DNA from: Aestuariivirga litoralis
GTDB taxonomy: Bacteria > Pseudomonadota > Alphaproteobacteria > Rhizobiales > Aestuariivirgaceae
Length of the DNA stretch: 64,000 nt
Assembly (NCBI RefSeq): GCF_003234965.1
Contig: NZ_QKVK01000005.1
Span: 124,001-188,000 of the forward strand
Direction: 5' to 3'
Of the stretch, positions 26,015 to 37,484 are shown piece by piece; positions within the stretch are counted from its first letter, which is position 1, and every line of letters begins with the position of its first letter. The notes under the pieces were generated by a model. The model was not told the DNA's origin. It made no database searches and saw only the letters and a list, made by a program, of their open reading frames with translations. A program made the position numbers and the translations under genes.

Positions 26015-28378
26015 CTACGACCTTGGCCTGGTCTTCTCCGGATCATATGCCGCGAACTTCACGATCTTCGCGGGCAGCCGCTTCTGGTGGCCGTCGAGCT
26101 TGCCGATCTCGACCTCCGTGCCGAGCTCCGCGTTGAGCGCGTCGACCCTCGCGAGCGCGATGTTCTTGCCGAGGATGGGCGAGCGCATGGAAGAGGTGAC
26201 GACGCCCACCTGGGCGCGGCCGATGTGCACGCAGTCGCCGTGGCCCACCGCCTCGTTCGATGCGATCTCGAGGCCGACGAGCTTCCTGCGCGGGTGCTCC
26301 TTGCGCTTGATGAGCGCCTCCTTGCCGATGAAGTCGTCGCCCTTGGTCTTCAAGGGCACGGCGAAGCCGATGCCGGCCTCGAAGGGGTCGGTCTCGGAAT
26401 CGAACTCGTAATGCGCGAAGATCAGGCCCGCCTCGATGCGCACCATGTCGAGCGCCTCGAGGCCCATGGGCTTGAGGCCATATTTCTTGCCTGCCTCCCA
26501 GACGGCGTCGAACACCGCATTGGCATCCTTGGGGTGGCAGAAGATCTCGTAGCCCAGTTCACCCGTGTAGCCGGTACGCGAGACGACCACGGGTGCCCCC
26601 TCGAAGTGGCCGATGCGGGCGGGCGTGAAGCGGAACCACTCGAGCTCAGCCATCGATGGCTGTGCGGGTGGCGTCCAGATGATCTCCTTCAGCAGCTCGC
26701 GGCTGTTGGGGCCCTGCACCGCGATGTTGTGCAGCTGGTCGGTGGAGGACCTGACCCACACCTTGTATCCCATCTTCTCGGCCACCTCGCGCAGCCAGAT
26801 GCCGGAATAGTCATCGCCGCCGATCCAGCGGAAGTTGTTGGGGCCGAGACGGAACACCGTGCCGTCGTCGATCATCCCGCCGTTCTCGTAGCACATGGCG
26901 GTATAGACCACCTGGCCGGTGGCGAGCTTGCGGATGTCGCGCGTCACGCAATACTGCATCAGCGCCTCGGCATCGGGTCCCGTCACCTCGAACTTGCGCA
27001 AGGGAGAGAGGTCCATCACCACGCATTTCTCGCGGGCCGCCCAGTATTCCTCGATCGGCCCGTCATTGTTGAAGCGGGTGGGCAGCCAGTAGCCGCGATA
27101 CTCGGTGAAGTTCCGGGTGAGTGCGGAAAAGCGCTCGTGGAAGGCGGTCTGCTTGGTCAGCTGCGCGTCGGCGTCCGGTGTCATGCGATAGGCCACTGCT
27201 CTCTGGAAGGTTTCTTTTGCCGCATAGGTGCGGATGTGGATGTCGGTCGGGTCCCAGGCATTGGCCGCGTCGATGTCGTCGGGGCAGGAGGAGGAGACGC
27301 AGACGATGTCGGTCAGGGCCCGCATCAGCACATAGTCACCCGGGCGCGACCACGGCTCGTCGAGATAGAGCTGGTTCTGGTGGTCGATATTGGTGTTGTA
27401 GAAGTAGTTGAGCGCCTCCCAGCCCTTGCGCGGGGCGACGCCATAGGGTGCCAGCGCCCGGTTGAAGTTCTCGGTGCAGTTCACGTGGCCGGGATAGCCC
27501 ATGTCGTCGTAGTAGCGGCTGTTGCAGGCGGTGGCGAAGGCATCATGACGGCCCACCGTGTCCTGCACGATCTCGACGAGGGGCTCGAACTCGCGGTCGA
27601 AAGCCTTCGATGGTAGGCCCGGTGTCGGGTAGCTGCGGCCGAGGAGCGTGCGGGTGACGGTCGAGTCCAGTGCGTAGTCGAGGCCCTTGTCCACCTTGCG
27701 GGCGGCCAGCGCCTGGAAGTCGGTGCATTGCCGGCCCGAGACGTCGATCACCTGGATCCATTCGCCGGCGCGCACCAGATAGGCCTGCGCCGTGGCGGCC
27801 CCGATGCGGATGTCGTGAACGGGATCGGCCAGCGGCTCGGGCAGGATGTCCAGCGCCTTGCCGCCTTTCGGTGCCGCGCGGGTGATTCGCAACTCGACGG
27901 TGGTGGCGGTGTCCTGCGCCTCCGGGCTCATGTCGCCCGCGGGCGCTGCAACAATCAGCAGTCCGTTCCGCGCAACCTTCAGCTCGGCACCGGTGCCGGC
28001 GCTGCTCGCGGCGCCGAACAGTCCGATCGAAGAGGCCTTTGCGAGATCGATGCCGCGCCGGCGCAGCGCGCCAAGGGTGCGGGCGGCTCCCTCGCCGTTG
28101 CGCGACAGGATGGCCTTCAGGCCTTCGCCCGCGCCATCCGCCTTGGCGCCCAGTGCAGCGGCATCGAACGTGCCATCCGCCCCGCAGAACAGCACTTCGC
28201 AGGCCTGCCCGCCTTCGATGTCGGTGAGGCGCAGCGCGTCACCCGCCTTCACCTCGACGACCACCGATCCGGCACCCGGAACCGGATAGCGCTCCACCCG
28301 CTCCGGCAGTGTCCGCACCCCCGGCCGCAGGATGCGGCTCGCCGGCGGGGCCGTGTTGCGTCGCAATAAATCCAGCAT
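26015..28378 (-). CDS. tdm: Trimethylamine-oxide demethylase (TMAO aldolase)
   Basis: A 787-residue protein that splits TMAO into dimethylamine and formaldehyde. It has the two-part architecture of Tdm: an N-terminal DUF1989-type domain (about 1-350), with metal-ligand cysteines visible in CNSRYYDDMGYPGHVNCTEN and CVSSSC, and a C-terminal GcvT-like tetrahydrofolate-binding domain (about 400-787; KCVVMDLSPLRKFEVTGPDA, RTGYTGELGYEIF). The ATG at 28378 gives MLDLLRRNTAPP and is preceded by a GAAGGG. An upstream in-frame start at 28612 would overlap the divergent permease and is rejected. Divergent from the permease gene, with a 227-bp shared control region. Confidence 0.9.
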   Translation of the reverse strand: MLDLLRRNTAPPASRILRPGVRTLPERVERYPVPGAGSVVVEVKAGDALRLTDIEGGQACEVLFCGADGTFDAAALGAKADGAGEGLKAILSRNGEGAARTLGALRRRGIDLAKASSIGLFGAASSAGTGAELKVARNGLLIVAAPAGDMSPEAQDTATTVELRITRAAPKGGKALDILPEPLADPVHDIRIGAATAQAYLVRAGEWIQVIDVSGRQCTDFQALAARKVDKGLDYALDSTVTRTLLGRSYPTPGLPSKAFDREFEPLVEIVQDTVGRHDAFATACNSRYYDDMGYPGHVNCTENFNRALAPYGVAPRKGWEALNYFYNTNIDHQNQLYLDEPWSRPGDYVLMRALTDIVCVSSSCPDDIDAANAWDPTDIHIRTYAAKETFQRAVAYRMTPDADAQLTKQTAFHERFSALTRNFTEYRGYWLPTRFNNDGPIEEYWAAREKCVVMDLSPLRKFEVTGPDAEALMQYCVTRDIRKLATGQVVYTAMCYENGGMIDDGTVFRLGPNNFRWIGGDDYSGIWLREVAEKMGYKVWVRSSTDQLHNIAVQGPNSRELLKEIIWTPPAQPSMAELEWFRFTPARIGHFEGAPVVVSRTGYTGELGYEIFCHPKDANAVFDAVWEAGKKYGLKPMGLEALDMVRIEAGLIFAHYEFDSETDPFEAGIGFAVPLKTKGDDFIGKEALIKRKEHPRRKLVGLEIASNEAVGHGDCVHIGRAQVGVVTSSMRSPILGKNIALARVDALNAELGTEVEIGKLDGHQKRLPAKIVKFAAYDPEKTRPRS

Positions 28379-28605
28379 CAATGACCCTTCCCTAGGGGTA
28401 CGTTTCGAACGTCTTTTGAAACTATAAGTGAGTTTCTCTTGACCGTCGATATAACCGCATTCAAAATTATTTCCTGAGGGATCGAGGGGGAACGGCGGCA
28501 GGCTCCGCTGCCTCATTTCTTGCCCGTTGGACAAACGACCCGCCCGAAAGAGGCGGGCGCGCCTCCGGGGGATGGGAATTGGGAACCAACGGAGGATAAG
28601 ACTAC
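28379..28605. promoter_or_regulatory. Divergent tdm/permease control region with hairpins
   Basis: The tdm-proximal half (28400-28480) is AT-rich and contains repeated TTTCGAACGTC, TTTTGAAACTATAAG and TTCAAAATTATTTCC, with a GAAAC/GTTTC-type dyad character that suggests promoter and operator sequence. The permease-proximal half has two hairpins: GGCAG-GCTCCG-CTGCC (about 28497-28512) and CCCGCC-CGAAAGA-GGCGGG (about 28540-28558), both in the probable 5' leader. A good ribosome-binding site GGAGGA precedes the permease ATG. No riboswitch class was recognised. Confidence 0.45.
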
Positions 28606-30369
28606 ATGTCACAACAATCGAACTCGGGCGAACTCGTCCGGGCGCTGGACTGGAAGGGCGCCTTCTGGGTCGCGGCCGGCGTGCCGCCGCTCGTGCTCTT
28701 CTCCATCGGCGGCATCGCCGGCACCACGGGCAAGCTCGCCTTCCTGGTGTGGATGATCTCCATGGTGATGGGCTTCCTGCAGTCCTTCACCTATGCCGAA
28801 ATCGCCGGCATGTTCGCCAACAAGTCGGGCGGCGCCTCGGTGTACGGAGCAACGGCCTGGCTGCGCTATTCGAAGTTCATCGCGCCCCTTTCGGTGTGGT
28901 GCAACTGGTTCGCCTGGAGCCCGGTCCTCTCGCTCGGCTGCGCCATCGCGGCGGGCTATATCCTGAACTCCCTGTTCCCCATCCCCGCGGCGGATTCGCA
29001 GATGGTGCTGGACTGGGTGGCGGCCAACCTCGCCAACTATACCGAGACCACGCAGTCGGTCGTCGACTACATCGCCGCCAATGCCGGAACGGCACCCGCC
29101 GATGCCATCAAGGCGGTGGCCACCAATGATGCCGTCGCGGCCCTCACCCCGGCGATCCGCAGCTGGGAGGCCTTCGGCTTCGACATCCCCGGCCTCGGCG
29201 TGCTGCACTTCAACACCACCTTCGTGATCGGCGCCGTCCTGATGCTGATCATGTTCGCGATCCAGCATCGCGGCATCGCCTCCACCGCGAGCGCGCAGAA
29301 GGTGCTGGCCATCATCGTGCTCGTGCCGCTGTTCCTCGTCGGCATCGTGCCGATCATCACCGGCCAGATCGACTATGCCAACGTCACCGGCCTCGTGCCG
29401 CCTGCCGCCGCCTATTCGGCGGAGGAGGGCACCTGGAACATCGGCGGCTGGACGCTGTTCCTCGGCGGCCTCTACATCGCCGCCTGGTCGACCTACGGCT
29501 TCGAGACCGCGGTGTGCTACACCCGCGAGCTCAAGAACCCCAAGACCGACACCTTCCGGGCCATCTTCTACTCGGGGCTCCTGTGCTGCGTGTTCTTCTT
29601 CCTCGTGCCCTTCTCCTTCCAGGGTGTCCTGGGCCACGCGGGCATGCTCGCCCCCGGCATCGTCGATGGCACGGGTGTCGGTGAAGCGCTCGGCAACATG
29701 GTGGGCGGCGGCAAGGTCATCACCCAGATCTTCGTGATCCTGATGATCCTGGCGCTCTTCCTCGCCATCATGACGGCAATGGCCGGTTCGTCCCGCACCC
29801 TCTACCAGGGTTCGAAAGACGGCTGGCTGCCGAAGTACCTGAGCCACGTCAACAAGCATGGCGCCCCCACGGGTGCGATGTGGACGGACTTCGCCTTCAA
29901 CCTGTTCCTGCTGGCGCTGGCCTCCGACATCGCGGGGTACTTCTACGTGCTCGCCATCTCGAACGTCGGCTACATCATCTTCAACTTCCTGAACCTCAAC
30001 GCGGGCTGGATGCACCGTGTGGACTCGGGGCACGTCGAACGCGCTTGGAAGGCGCCGACCTGGCTCATCGGCTTCAATACCATCCTGGCCTTCGTCAACG
30101 CGCTGTTCCTCGGCGCCGGCGCCAAGGTCTGGGGCTATTCGAGCGCGCTGTGGGTCGGCTTCGTGATGGCGGCGCTGATCATCCCGGTGTTCATCTTCCG
30201 CCACTACATCCAGGATGGCGGCCAGTTCCCCAAGGAAGCGCTCGATGATCTCGGCATCGTCGGCGGCGGCCTGGGCGAGCGCAAGGCGGGCGTGCTGCCC
30301 TACCTCGCTCTCGTGGCGGGCATCTGCGTGGTGCTGTGGGCCAACTGGTTCTTCGTGCTGCCGGGCTGA
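28606..30369 (+). CDS. APC-superfamily permease linked to methylated-amine genes
   Basis: A 587-residue integral membrane transporter of the amino acid-polyamine-organocation superfamily, with roughly 12 or more hydrophobic segments and the early conserved FSIGGIAGTTGKLAF. A long non-conserved hydrophilic insert occupies about residues 125-190. The substrate cannot be read from sequence. Being divergent from tdm and next to tmm/dmm, uptake of TMAO, trimethylamine or a related quaternary or methylated amine is the natural guess. The ABC-type TMAO importer known from marine bacteria is not in the window, so this permease may fill that role. Confidence 0.8.
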   Translation: MSQQSNSGELVRALDWKGAFWVAAGVPPLVLFSIGGIAGTTGKLAFLVWMISMVMGFLQSFTYAEIAGMFANKSGGASVYGATAWLRYSKFIAPLSVWCNWFAWSPVLSLGCAIAAGYILNSLFPIPAADSQMVLDWVAANLANYTETTQSVVDYIAANAGTAPADAIKAVATNDAVAALTPAIRSWEAFGFDIPGLGVLHFNTTFVIGAVLMLIMFAIQHRGIASTASAQKVLAIIVLVPLFLVGIVPIITGQIDYANVTGLVPPAAAYSAEEGTWNIGGWTLFLGGLYIAAWSTYGFETAVCYTRELKNPKTDTFRAIFYSGLLCCVFFFLVPFSFQGVLGHAGMLAPGIVDGTGVGEALGNMVGGGKVITQIFVILMILALFLAIMTAMAGSSRTLYQGSKDGWLPKYLSHVNKHGAPTGAMWTDFAFNLFLLALASDIAGYFYVLAISNVGYIIFNFLNLNAGWMHRVDSGHVERAWKAPTWLIGFNTILAFVNALFLGAGAKVWGYSSALWVGFVMAALIIPVFIFRHYIQDGGQFPKEALDDLGIVGGGLGERKAGVLPYLALVAGICVVLWANWFFVLPG

Positions 30370-30398
30370 CGCCGGCCACGCGACAATCCGACGACCGT

Positions 30399-30420
30399 GC
30401 GGGGCCCTTCGGGGCCCCGC
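30399..30420 (+). terminator. Strong GC hairpin after the permease gene
   Basis: GCGGGGCC-CTTCGG-GGCCCCGC forms an 8-bp GC stem 29 bp after the permease stop. There is no T-tail, so it may be a processing or stabilising hairpin rather than a classical intrinsic terminator. Confidence 0.5.
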
Positions 30421-30481
30421 ATGCGTCTTGCGGGGGAGCCGCTCTCTTCCTACACTCCAGTCAACAGGGAGAACGTGCACC

Positions 30482-30844
30482 ATGAAGCAGATCGCCGCCA
30501 CCGAGCGCATCGTCGCCAACTACAAGACCGCGCCCTACAAGGCCTACATCGATGCCGACGGCCGCGAGATCCCGGGCCAGTCCTTCGTGCAGTTCGATGA
30601 CACCTTCCCGGAAGGGGCAGGCTTCACCCTCTACCGCATGGCACCCGGTTCCTCGAGCCAGCCGCATGAGCACACCTGCCATGAGCAGTTCTTCGTCATC
30701 GAGGGCGAGGTCACCGACAATGACGGCTATGTCTACAAGGCCGGTGACTTCGTGCTGCTGAAGACCGGAACGCAGCATTTCTCGACCACCGAGAAGGGTG
30801 CCACCCTCGTGGTCTTCGTGAGAGAGCTGGAAAGGAACCTCTAG
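30482..30844 (+). CDS. Small cupin-domain protein
   Basis: A 120-residue single cupin barrel. The metal-binding motif is clear: QPHEHTCHEQFFVIEGEV gives the two histidines and the glutamate, and the second motif carries the histidine in TGTQHFSTTEKG. The function is unknown; a sensor or small dioxygenase/isomerase-like role is possible. The ATG at 30482 follows GGGAGAA. It is separated from the amine permease by a hairpin, so membership in the amine cluster is doubtful. It is convergent with lptF, only 6 bp apart. Confidence 0.8.
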   Translation: MKQIAATERIVANYKTAPYKAYIDADGREIPGQSFVQFDDTFPEGAGFTLYRMAPGSSSQPHEHTCHEQFFVIEGEVTDNDGYVYKAGDFVLLKTGTQHFSTTEKGATLVVFVRELERNL

Positions 30845-30850
30845 CTTCGC

Positions 30851-32011
30851 TCAGGGGGTCTGCGGCTTGCCGCGCAGCCGCGCCAGCGGATCGCCAGCCG
30901 GCCCCCAGCGCGAGAGCGCGGCGGACAGGCGGTCCGGCAGCGTGCCGATGCCCGTCGTCGTCTTGTAGAACAGCACGACCGAGGTGGCGAAGAACACGCC
31001 ATAGGTGAACCACAGCAGCGCCGCGGGCCCGATGGCCAGTTCCTTGCCGACGTCGCCGGCGAACTCCACCAGCTGGTGGTAGATGATGACGATGAGCAGG
31101 GCGATGATCGACTGGTAGATGTTCTTCTTGCGGGCGCTCTGCACGCCCAGCGCCACCGCCATCAGCGGCAGGAACAGGCAGGAGAGCGCGATCACCAGCC
31201 GCTTGTGGGCGTTGGAGGAAATATCCGCCACGCTGGCATCGGCGAGGGCCGTGTTCTGGGCGAGGAGCTCCGGCATCAGCAGCTCCTGCTCGTCCTCGCC
31301 GCGCGGCCGGAAGGGCGCCACCGCATTGCCCACCGGCACGTCGATGACGTCGAAGTTCAGCGACTGCACGTTGTCGGGCTCCGCACCGTTCTCGATCAGC
31401 AGGCGCTGCCCATCATAGAGCCTCAGGCTCAGCCTTTCGCCCAGCTTGGTGATGTTGCCGCGCGGCGCCGCGATGGTCATGCTGCCGCCCTTGTCGAGGG
31501 GCTCGTAGATCAGGATCTTCTGGAAGCTGTGACGGTCGGGGTTGATCTTCTCCACGAAGATGGTCCGCGGGCCCACATTCATGAAGGTGCTGTCGCGCAC
31601 CCTGAGGTAGAAGTCGGCGTTCTCCAGCTTGTAGGCGAGGGCGCGGTAGGTGTAGCGCCCCATCGGCTGCAGCCAGCCCACCACCGCGACGTTGATGGCG
31701 GCGAACACCACCCCCAGCACCACCAGCGCCCGGAAGGTGCGGCCCACCGAAGACCCGGTGGCCTGCAGGATGTTCACCTCCGAGCTCACCGTCAGCTGCC
31801 GCACCGTGGTGTAGCTGCCCCAGTACAGCGCCAGCGGCAGCATGAAGGCGAGGTAATGCGGCACGAAGGCGGCCAGCAGCCGCGCCACGATGATGAGGCC
31901 CTGGTCATTGCCCAGCACCAGGTCGAACACGATCAGGAAGCGCGCCGCCGACAGCACCAGCAGGCCGATGAGGATGGTTCCCATGATCGGCAGAAGCGCC
32001 TGGCGCAGCAC
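30851..32011 (-). CDS. lptF: LptF/LptG family LPS-export permease
   Basis: A protein of at least 386 residues from the YjgP/YjgQ family, with N-terminal membrane helices, a central periplasmic beta-jellyroll region (about 110-270) and C-terminal helices (LVIALSCLFLPLMAVALG ... FFATSVVLFY). It is part of the ABC machine that moves lipopolysaccharide to the outer membrane. I could not tell LptF from LptG, and no partner gene is adjacent. The only standard start is the GTG at 32011, yet the in-frame residues before it (LTIIDRYV) look like the conserved family N-terminus, so translation may begin at a rarer codon such as CTG at 32032. Confidence 0.78.
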   Translation of the reverse strand: MLRQALLPIMGTILIGLLVLSAARFLIVFDLVLGNDQGLIIVARLLAAFVPHYLAFMLPLALYWGSYTTVRQLTVSSEVNILQATGSSVGRTFRALVVLGVVFAAINVAVVGWLQPMGRYTYRALAYKLENADFYLRVRDSTFMNVGPRTIFVEKINPDRHSFQKILIYEPLDKGGSMTIAAPRGNITKLGERLSLRLYDGQRLLIENGAEPDNVQSLNFDVIDVPVGNAVAPFRPRGEDEQELLMPELLAQNTALADASVADISSNAHKRLVIALSCLFLPLMAVALGVQSARKKNIYQSIIALLIVIIYHQLVEFAGDVGKELAIGPAALLWFTYGVFFATSVVLFYKTTTGIGTLPDRLSAALSRWGPAGDPLARLRGKPQTP

Positions 32012-32052
32012 ATAGCGGTCAATGATGGTCAGAAGGACCTCGCCTGACAGGG

Positions 32053-32064
32053 GGAAACGTTTCC
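32053..32064. promoter_or_regulatory. Perfect 12-bp palindrome upstream of lptF
   Basis: GGAAACGTTTCC is a perfect dyad centred on CG, the form used by LacI-family and similar dimeric repressors. It lies in the leader of the minus-strand LPS permease gene, about 20-40 bp before its start. No matching regulator is in the window. Confidence 0.4.
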
Positions 32065-32210
32065 AAACAGCCTAAAAAACCATGATATATCTGCGAAGCC
32101 AAGCCCCAATAATCCGGGAAAGCTGCATGCGGCGCAATGCGCCCGTACCCGTGGCGCGGGCTTGATACAACCACGAAGTCATGACGGATGCCGCATGGTG
32201 CGGCGGAGGA

Positions 32211-32286
<76 letters not shown>

Positions 32287-32369
32287 TTGTAACCATCGGT
32301 CTCGCCACATGGGGGTGGCGAAGCGGGGCGGAACCTAGTTCCGCCGCCGCTGACACGCAAGAACTATTT

Positions 32370-34870
<2,501 letters not shown>

Positions 34871-34874
<4 letters not shown>

Positions 34875-35341
34875 GGCGCGCGGTCGATCCGACCGGAATA
34901 GCAGCCCTGCCTCGCATTGTGGACGTGGATGTAGCTGACGGCCGGATCGGCGAAGAAGCGTGCGATGACCGGTTCGATGGCGGTGCCCTCCACCACATCG
35001 GCATCGCGCATCATGCCGCCCGCGTCGAAGGCCCGCAGCGACAGAAGCCGCCGCCGCATCACCGGCGGCACCTCGTCCACCGCATCATAGGCCTGCGTGG
35101 CGCCCTCGCGCACGAAAATGGCATGCGAGGCACGGTAGGGCGTGTCCGCGGGCTGACTCACGTGGTTGAGCAGCAGCACGGTCTCGCCCGGCTCCGCATC
35201 CCGCATCTCGATCCGGTCCGGATAGCCCGGAGACATGTCGACGACGTAGCGCTTCACGCCGAACCTCTGCAGGTCATCGTCGGCGAGGCCGAAAAGGTGG
35301 CGGAAGGGCTCTGGTGACAATCCGGTGATGCGAAAGGCCAT
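34871..35341 (-). CDS. DUF1203 domain protein
   Basis: A 156-residue cytoplasmic protein of the uncharacterised DUF1203 family. Typical features visible are the N-terminal FRITGLSPEPF, the CRHCL-like region replaced here by KRYVVDMSPGYPDR, GETVLLLNHV, and the C-terminal YIHVHNARQGCYSGRIDR. No catalytic function is established. It is on the opposite strand to cmk and rpsA and overlaps the end of cmk by 4 bp. Its start at 35341 faces the long rpsA leader. Confidence 0.8.
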
Positions 35342-35706
35342 GGGCGTCTCCTGTCATGCCGCCATCTGGCAATCCCGCAGCCTGCTCCGCCACCCGATTC
35401 CTGACCCGTTGGCCCGATAGGTCCCTTTCCCTTGCCCCACCCCCAAATTTCACCTATATGCGGCCCCGTTGCAGGACGTCCGGCCTCGGGGCCGTGGCGG
35501 ACATGAACCGGGGTGCCTCACCGCACCCCATATTGTTTCACCGCTTCGAAGACCGCTAACTGTCTGCCTGGACAGGGTTTTCTGGCTTGGAACGCAGGGT
35601 CGAGTTTGCCCCTCCGGCGCCCATTTCAACCCAGGGAGCCTGTGGGGACGTCCTAGCGGTTTTTTCCGCCGGGCCAGCCTCGATTTGAACAGGACACGTA
35701 ACACAC
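35342..35706 (+). promoter_or_regulatory. rpsA promoter and long structured leader
   Basis: No gene is supported in this 365-bp gap. A sigma-70-like promoter is visible: TTGCCC (35432-35437), a 17-bp spacer and TATATG (35455-35460), which would start transcription near 35467 and leave a leader of about 240 nt before rpsA. The leader begins with the hairpin GGCCCCG ... CGGGGCC (35462-35493), followed by GGGGTGC-CTCACC-GCACCCC (35510-35529), CTGTC-TGCCTG-GACAG (about 35569-35584) and, near its end, GCGG-TTTTTT-CCGC. Autogenous control by protein S1 is a reasonable inference. Confidence 0.55.
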
Positions 35707-37413
35707 ATGGCGAAATCCGCCGTCTCGCTCACCCCCACCCGTGAAGACTTCGAATCTCTCCTCGCCGAGAGCTATTCCGACAATCCGGCCTCCGAAGGCA
35801 GCGTGGTCAAGGGCCGCGTCGTCAACATCGAAAACGACTTTGCGATCATCGACGTCGGTCTGAAGACCGAGGGCAAGATCGCCGTCAAGGAATTCGCCCA
35901 GCCGGGCAAGGCCTCGGAACTCAAGGTCGGCGACACCGTCGAAGTCTATCTCGAGCGCATCGAGAATGCGATGGGCGAGGCTGTGCTCTCGCGTGACAAG
36001 GCCCGCCGCGAGGAGGCCTGGACCCGCCTCGAGCAGATGTCGAATGCCAACGAGCGCGTCGAAGGCGTGATCTTTGGCCGCGTCAAGGGCGGCTTCACCG
36101 TCGACCTCGGCGGCGCCGTGGCGTTCCTTCCCGGTTCGCAGGTCGACGTCCGCCCGATCCGCGACGTGGGCCCGCTGATGAACGTTCCGCAGCCCTTCCA
36201 GATCCTCAAGATGGATCGCCGCCGCGGCAACATCGTCGTGTCGCGCCGCGCCATCATGGAAGAGACCCGCGCCGAGCAGCGCTCCGAACTCGTCCAGAAC
36301 CTCGCCGAAGGCCAGGTGGTCGAGGGCGTGGTCAAGAACATCACCGATTACGGTGCGTTCGTTGACCTCGGCGGCATCGACGGCCTGCTGCACGTCACCG
36401 ACATCGCGTGGAAGCGCGTCAACCATCCCTCCGACGTGCTCCATGTCGGCCAGACGGTGAAGGTCCAGATCATCCGCATCAACCCCGAGACGCAGCGCAT
36501 CTCGCTCGGCATGAAGCAGCTGGACAAGGATCCGTGGGAAGTCGTCACCGAGCGCTATCCGATCGGCGCCAAGGTGAAGGGCAAGGTCACCAACATCACC
36601 GACTACGGCGCCTTCGTGGAACTGGAAGACGGCATCGAAGGCCTGATCCACGTGTCCGAAATGAGCTGGACCAAGAAGAACGTGCACCCCGGCAAGATCC
36701 TCTCGACCTCGGAAGCGGTCGAGGTGCAGGTGCTCGACATCGACTCGGCCAAGCGCCGCATCTCGCTGGGCCTCAAGCAGACCCAGAAGAACCCGTGGGA
36801 AGCCTTCGCGGACAAGTATCCGACCGGCACCGACGTCGAGGGCGAGATCAAGAACATCACCGAATTCGGCCTGTTCATCGGTCTCGACGGCGATGTGGAC
36901 GGCATGGTCCACCTCTCCGACATCGACTGGAAGCGCTCGGGCGAAGAAGCCATCAAGGACTTCAAGAAGGGCGACCGCGTCAAGGCGCGCGTCCTCGATG
37001 TGGACCGTGAGAAGGAGCGCATCTCGCTCGGCATCAAGCAGCTGGGCTCCGATCCGCTGGCCTCGGCCGCCGGCATCAAGAAGGGCGACACGGTCACCTG
37101 CGAAGTCCTCAAGGTCGAAGAGAACGGCCTCGAGGTGAAGGTCGCCGGCACCGACATGACGGCCTACGTCAAGCGCGCCGACCTGGCCCGTGACCGCGCC
37201 GAACAGCGCCCCGAGCGTTTCGCCGTGGGGGAGAAGTTCGACGCCAAGGTCACCATCTTCGACCAGAAGGCCCGCAAGATGAACGTCTCGATCAAGGCCC
37301 TCGAGATCGCCGAAGAGAAGGAAGCCGTGGCTCAGTACGGTTCCTCCGACTCGGGCGCCTCGCTTGGCGACATCCTCGGCGCTGCGCTCAAGAAGCAGAA
37401 GACCGACGAGTAA
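35707..37413 (+). CDS. rpsA: 30S ribosomal protein S1
   Basis: A 568-residue S1 protein with six S1 RNA-binding repeats. The first two are the divergent ribosome-binding ones (GSVVKGRVVNIENDFAIIDVG; GVIFGRVKGGFTVDLGG). The later ones carry the canonical GVVKNITDYGAFVDLGGIDGLLHV pattern and repeated RISLGLKQ/RISLGMKQ ends. It brings mRNA to the small subunit and is essential in most proteobacteria. Full family length, followed by a strong intrinsic terminator. Confidence 0.97.
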   Translation: MAKSAVSLTPTREDFESLLAESYSDNPASEGSVVKGRVVNIENDFAIIDVGLKTEGKIAVKEFAQPGKASELKVGDTVEVYLERIENAMGEAVLSRDKARREEAWTRLEQMSNANERVEGVIFGRVKGGFTVDLGGAVAFLPGSQVDVRPIRDVGPLMNVPQPFQILKMDRRRGNIVVSRRAIMEETRAEQRSELVQNLAEGQVVEGVVKNITDYGAFVDLGGIDGLLHVTDIAWKRVNHPSDVLHVGQTVKVQIIRINPETQRISLGMKQLDKDPWEVVTERYPIGAKVKGKVTNITDYGAFVELEDGIEGLIHVSEMSWTKKNVHPGKILSTSEAVEVQVLDIDSAKRRISLGLKQTQKNPWEAFADKYPTGTDVEGEIKNITEFGLFIGLDGDVDGMVHLSDIDWKRSGEEAIKDFKKGDRVKARVLDVDREKERISLGIKQLGSDPLASAAGIKKGDTVTCEVLKVEENGLEVKVAGTDMTAYVKRADLARDRAEQRPERFAVGEKFDAKVTIFDQKARKMNVSIKALEIAEEKEAVAQYGSSDSGASLGDILGAALKKQKTDE

Positions 37414-37437
37414 GCGAGACGACAAGAATCGAACAGG

Positions 37438-37468
37438 ACGGCCGGGGAAACCCGGCCGTTTTGCTTTT
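37438..37468 (+). terminator. Intrinsic terminator of rpsA
   Basis: ACGGCCGGG-GAAA-CCCGGCCGT is a perfect 9-bp stem with a GAAA loop followed by TTTGCTTTT, 25 bp after the rpsA stop. A textbook Rho-independent terminator. Confidence 0.93.
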
Positions 37469-37484
37469 GTGACTTTGACAGAAG

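Noticed and set aside
26087-27616. A 509-codon plus-strand frame across tdm
   Set aside because: Antisense shadow of tdm, lacking family similarity or a ribosome-binding site.
28480-28605. A riboswitch before the APC permease
   Set aside because: Two hairpins are present, but I could not match conserved cores of glycine, SAM, cobalamin, guanidine or THF classes; kept only as a structured leader.
35469-35744. Small plus-strand frame inside the rpsA leader
   Set aside because: It overlaps the rpsA start in another frame, has no ribosome-binding site, and the region is better explained as a structured leader.
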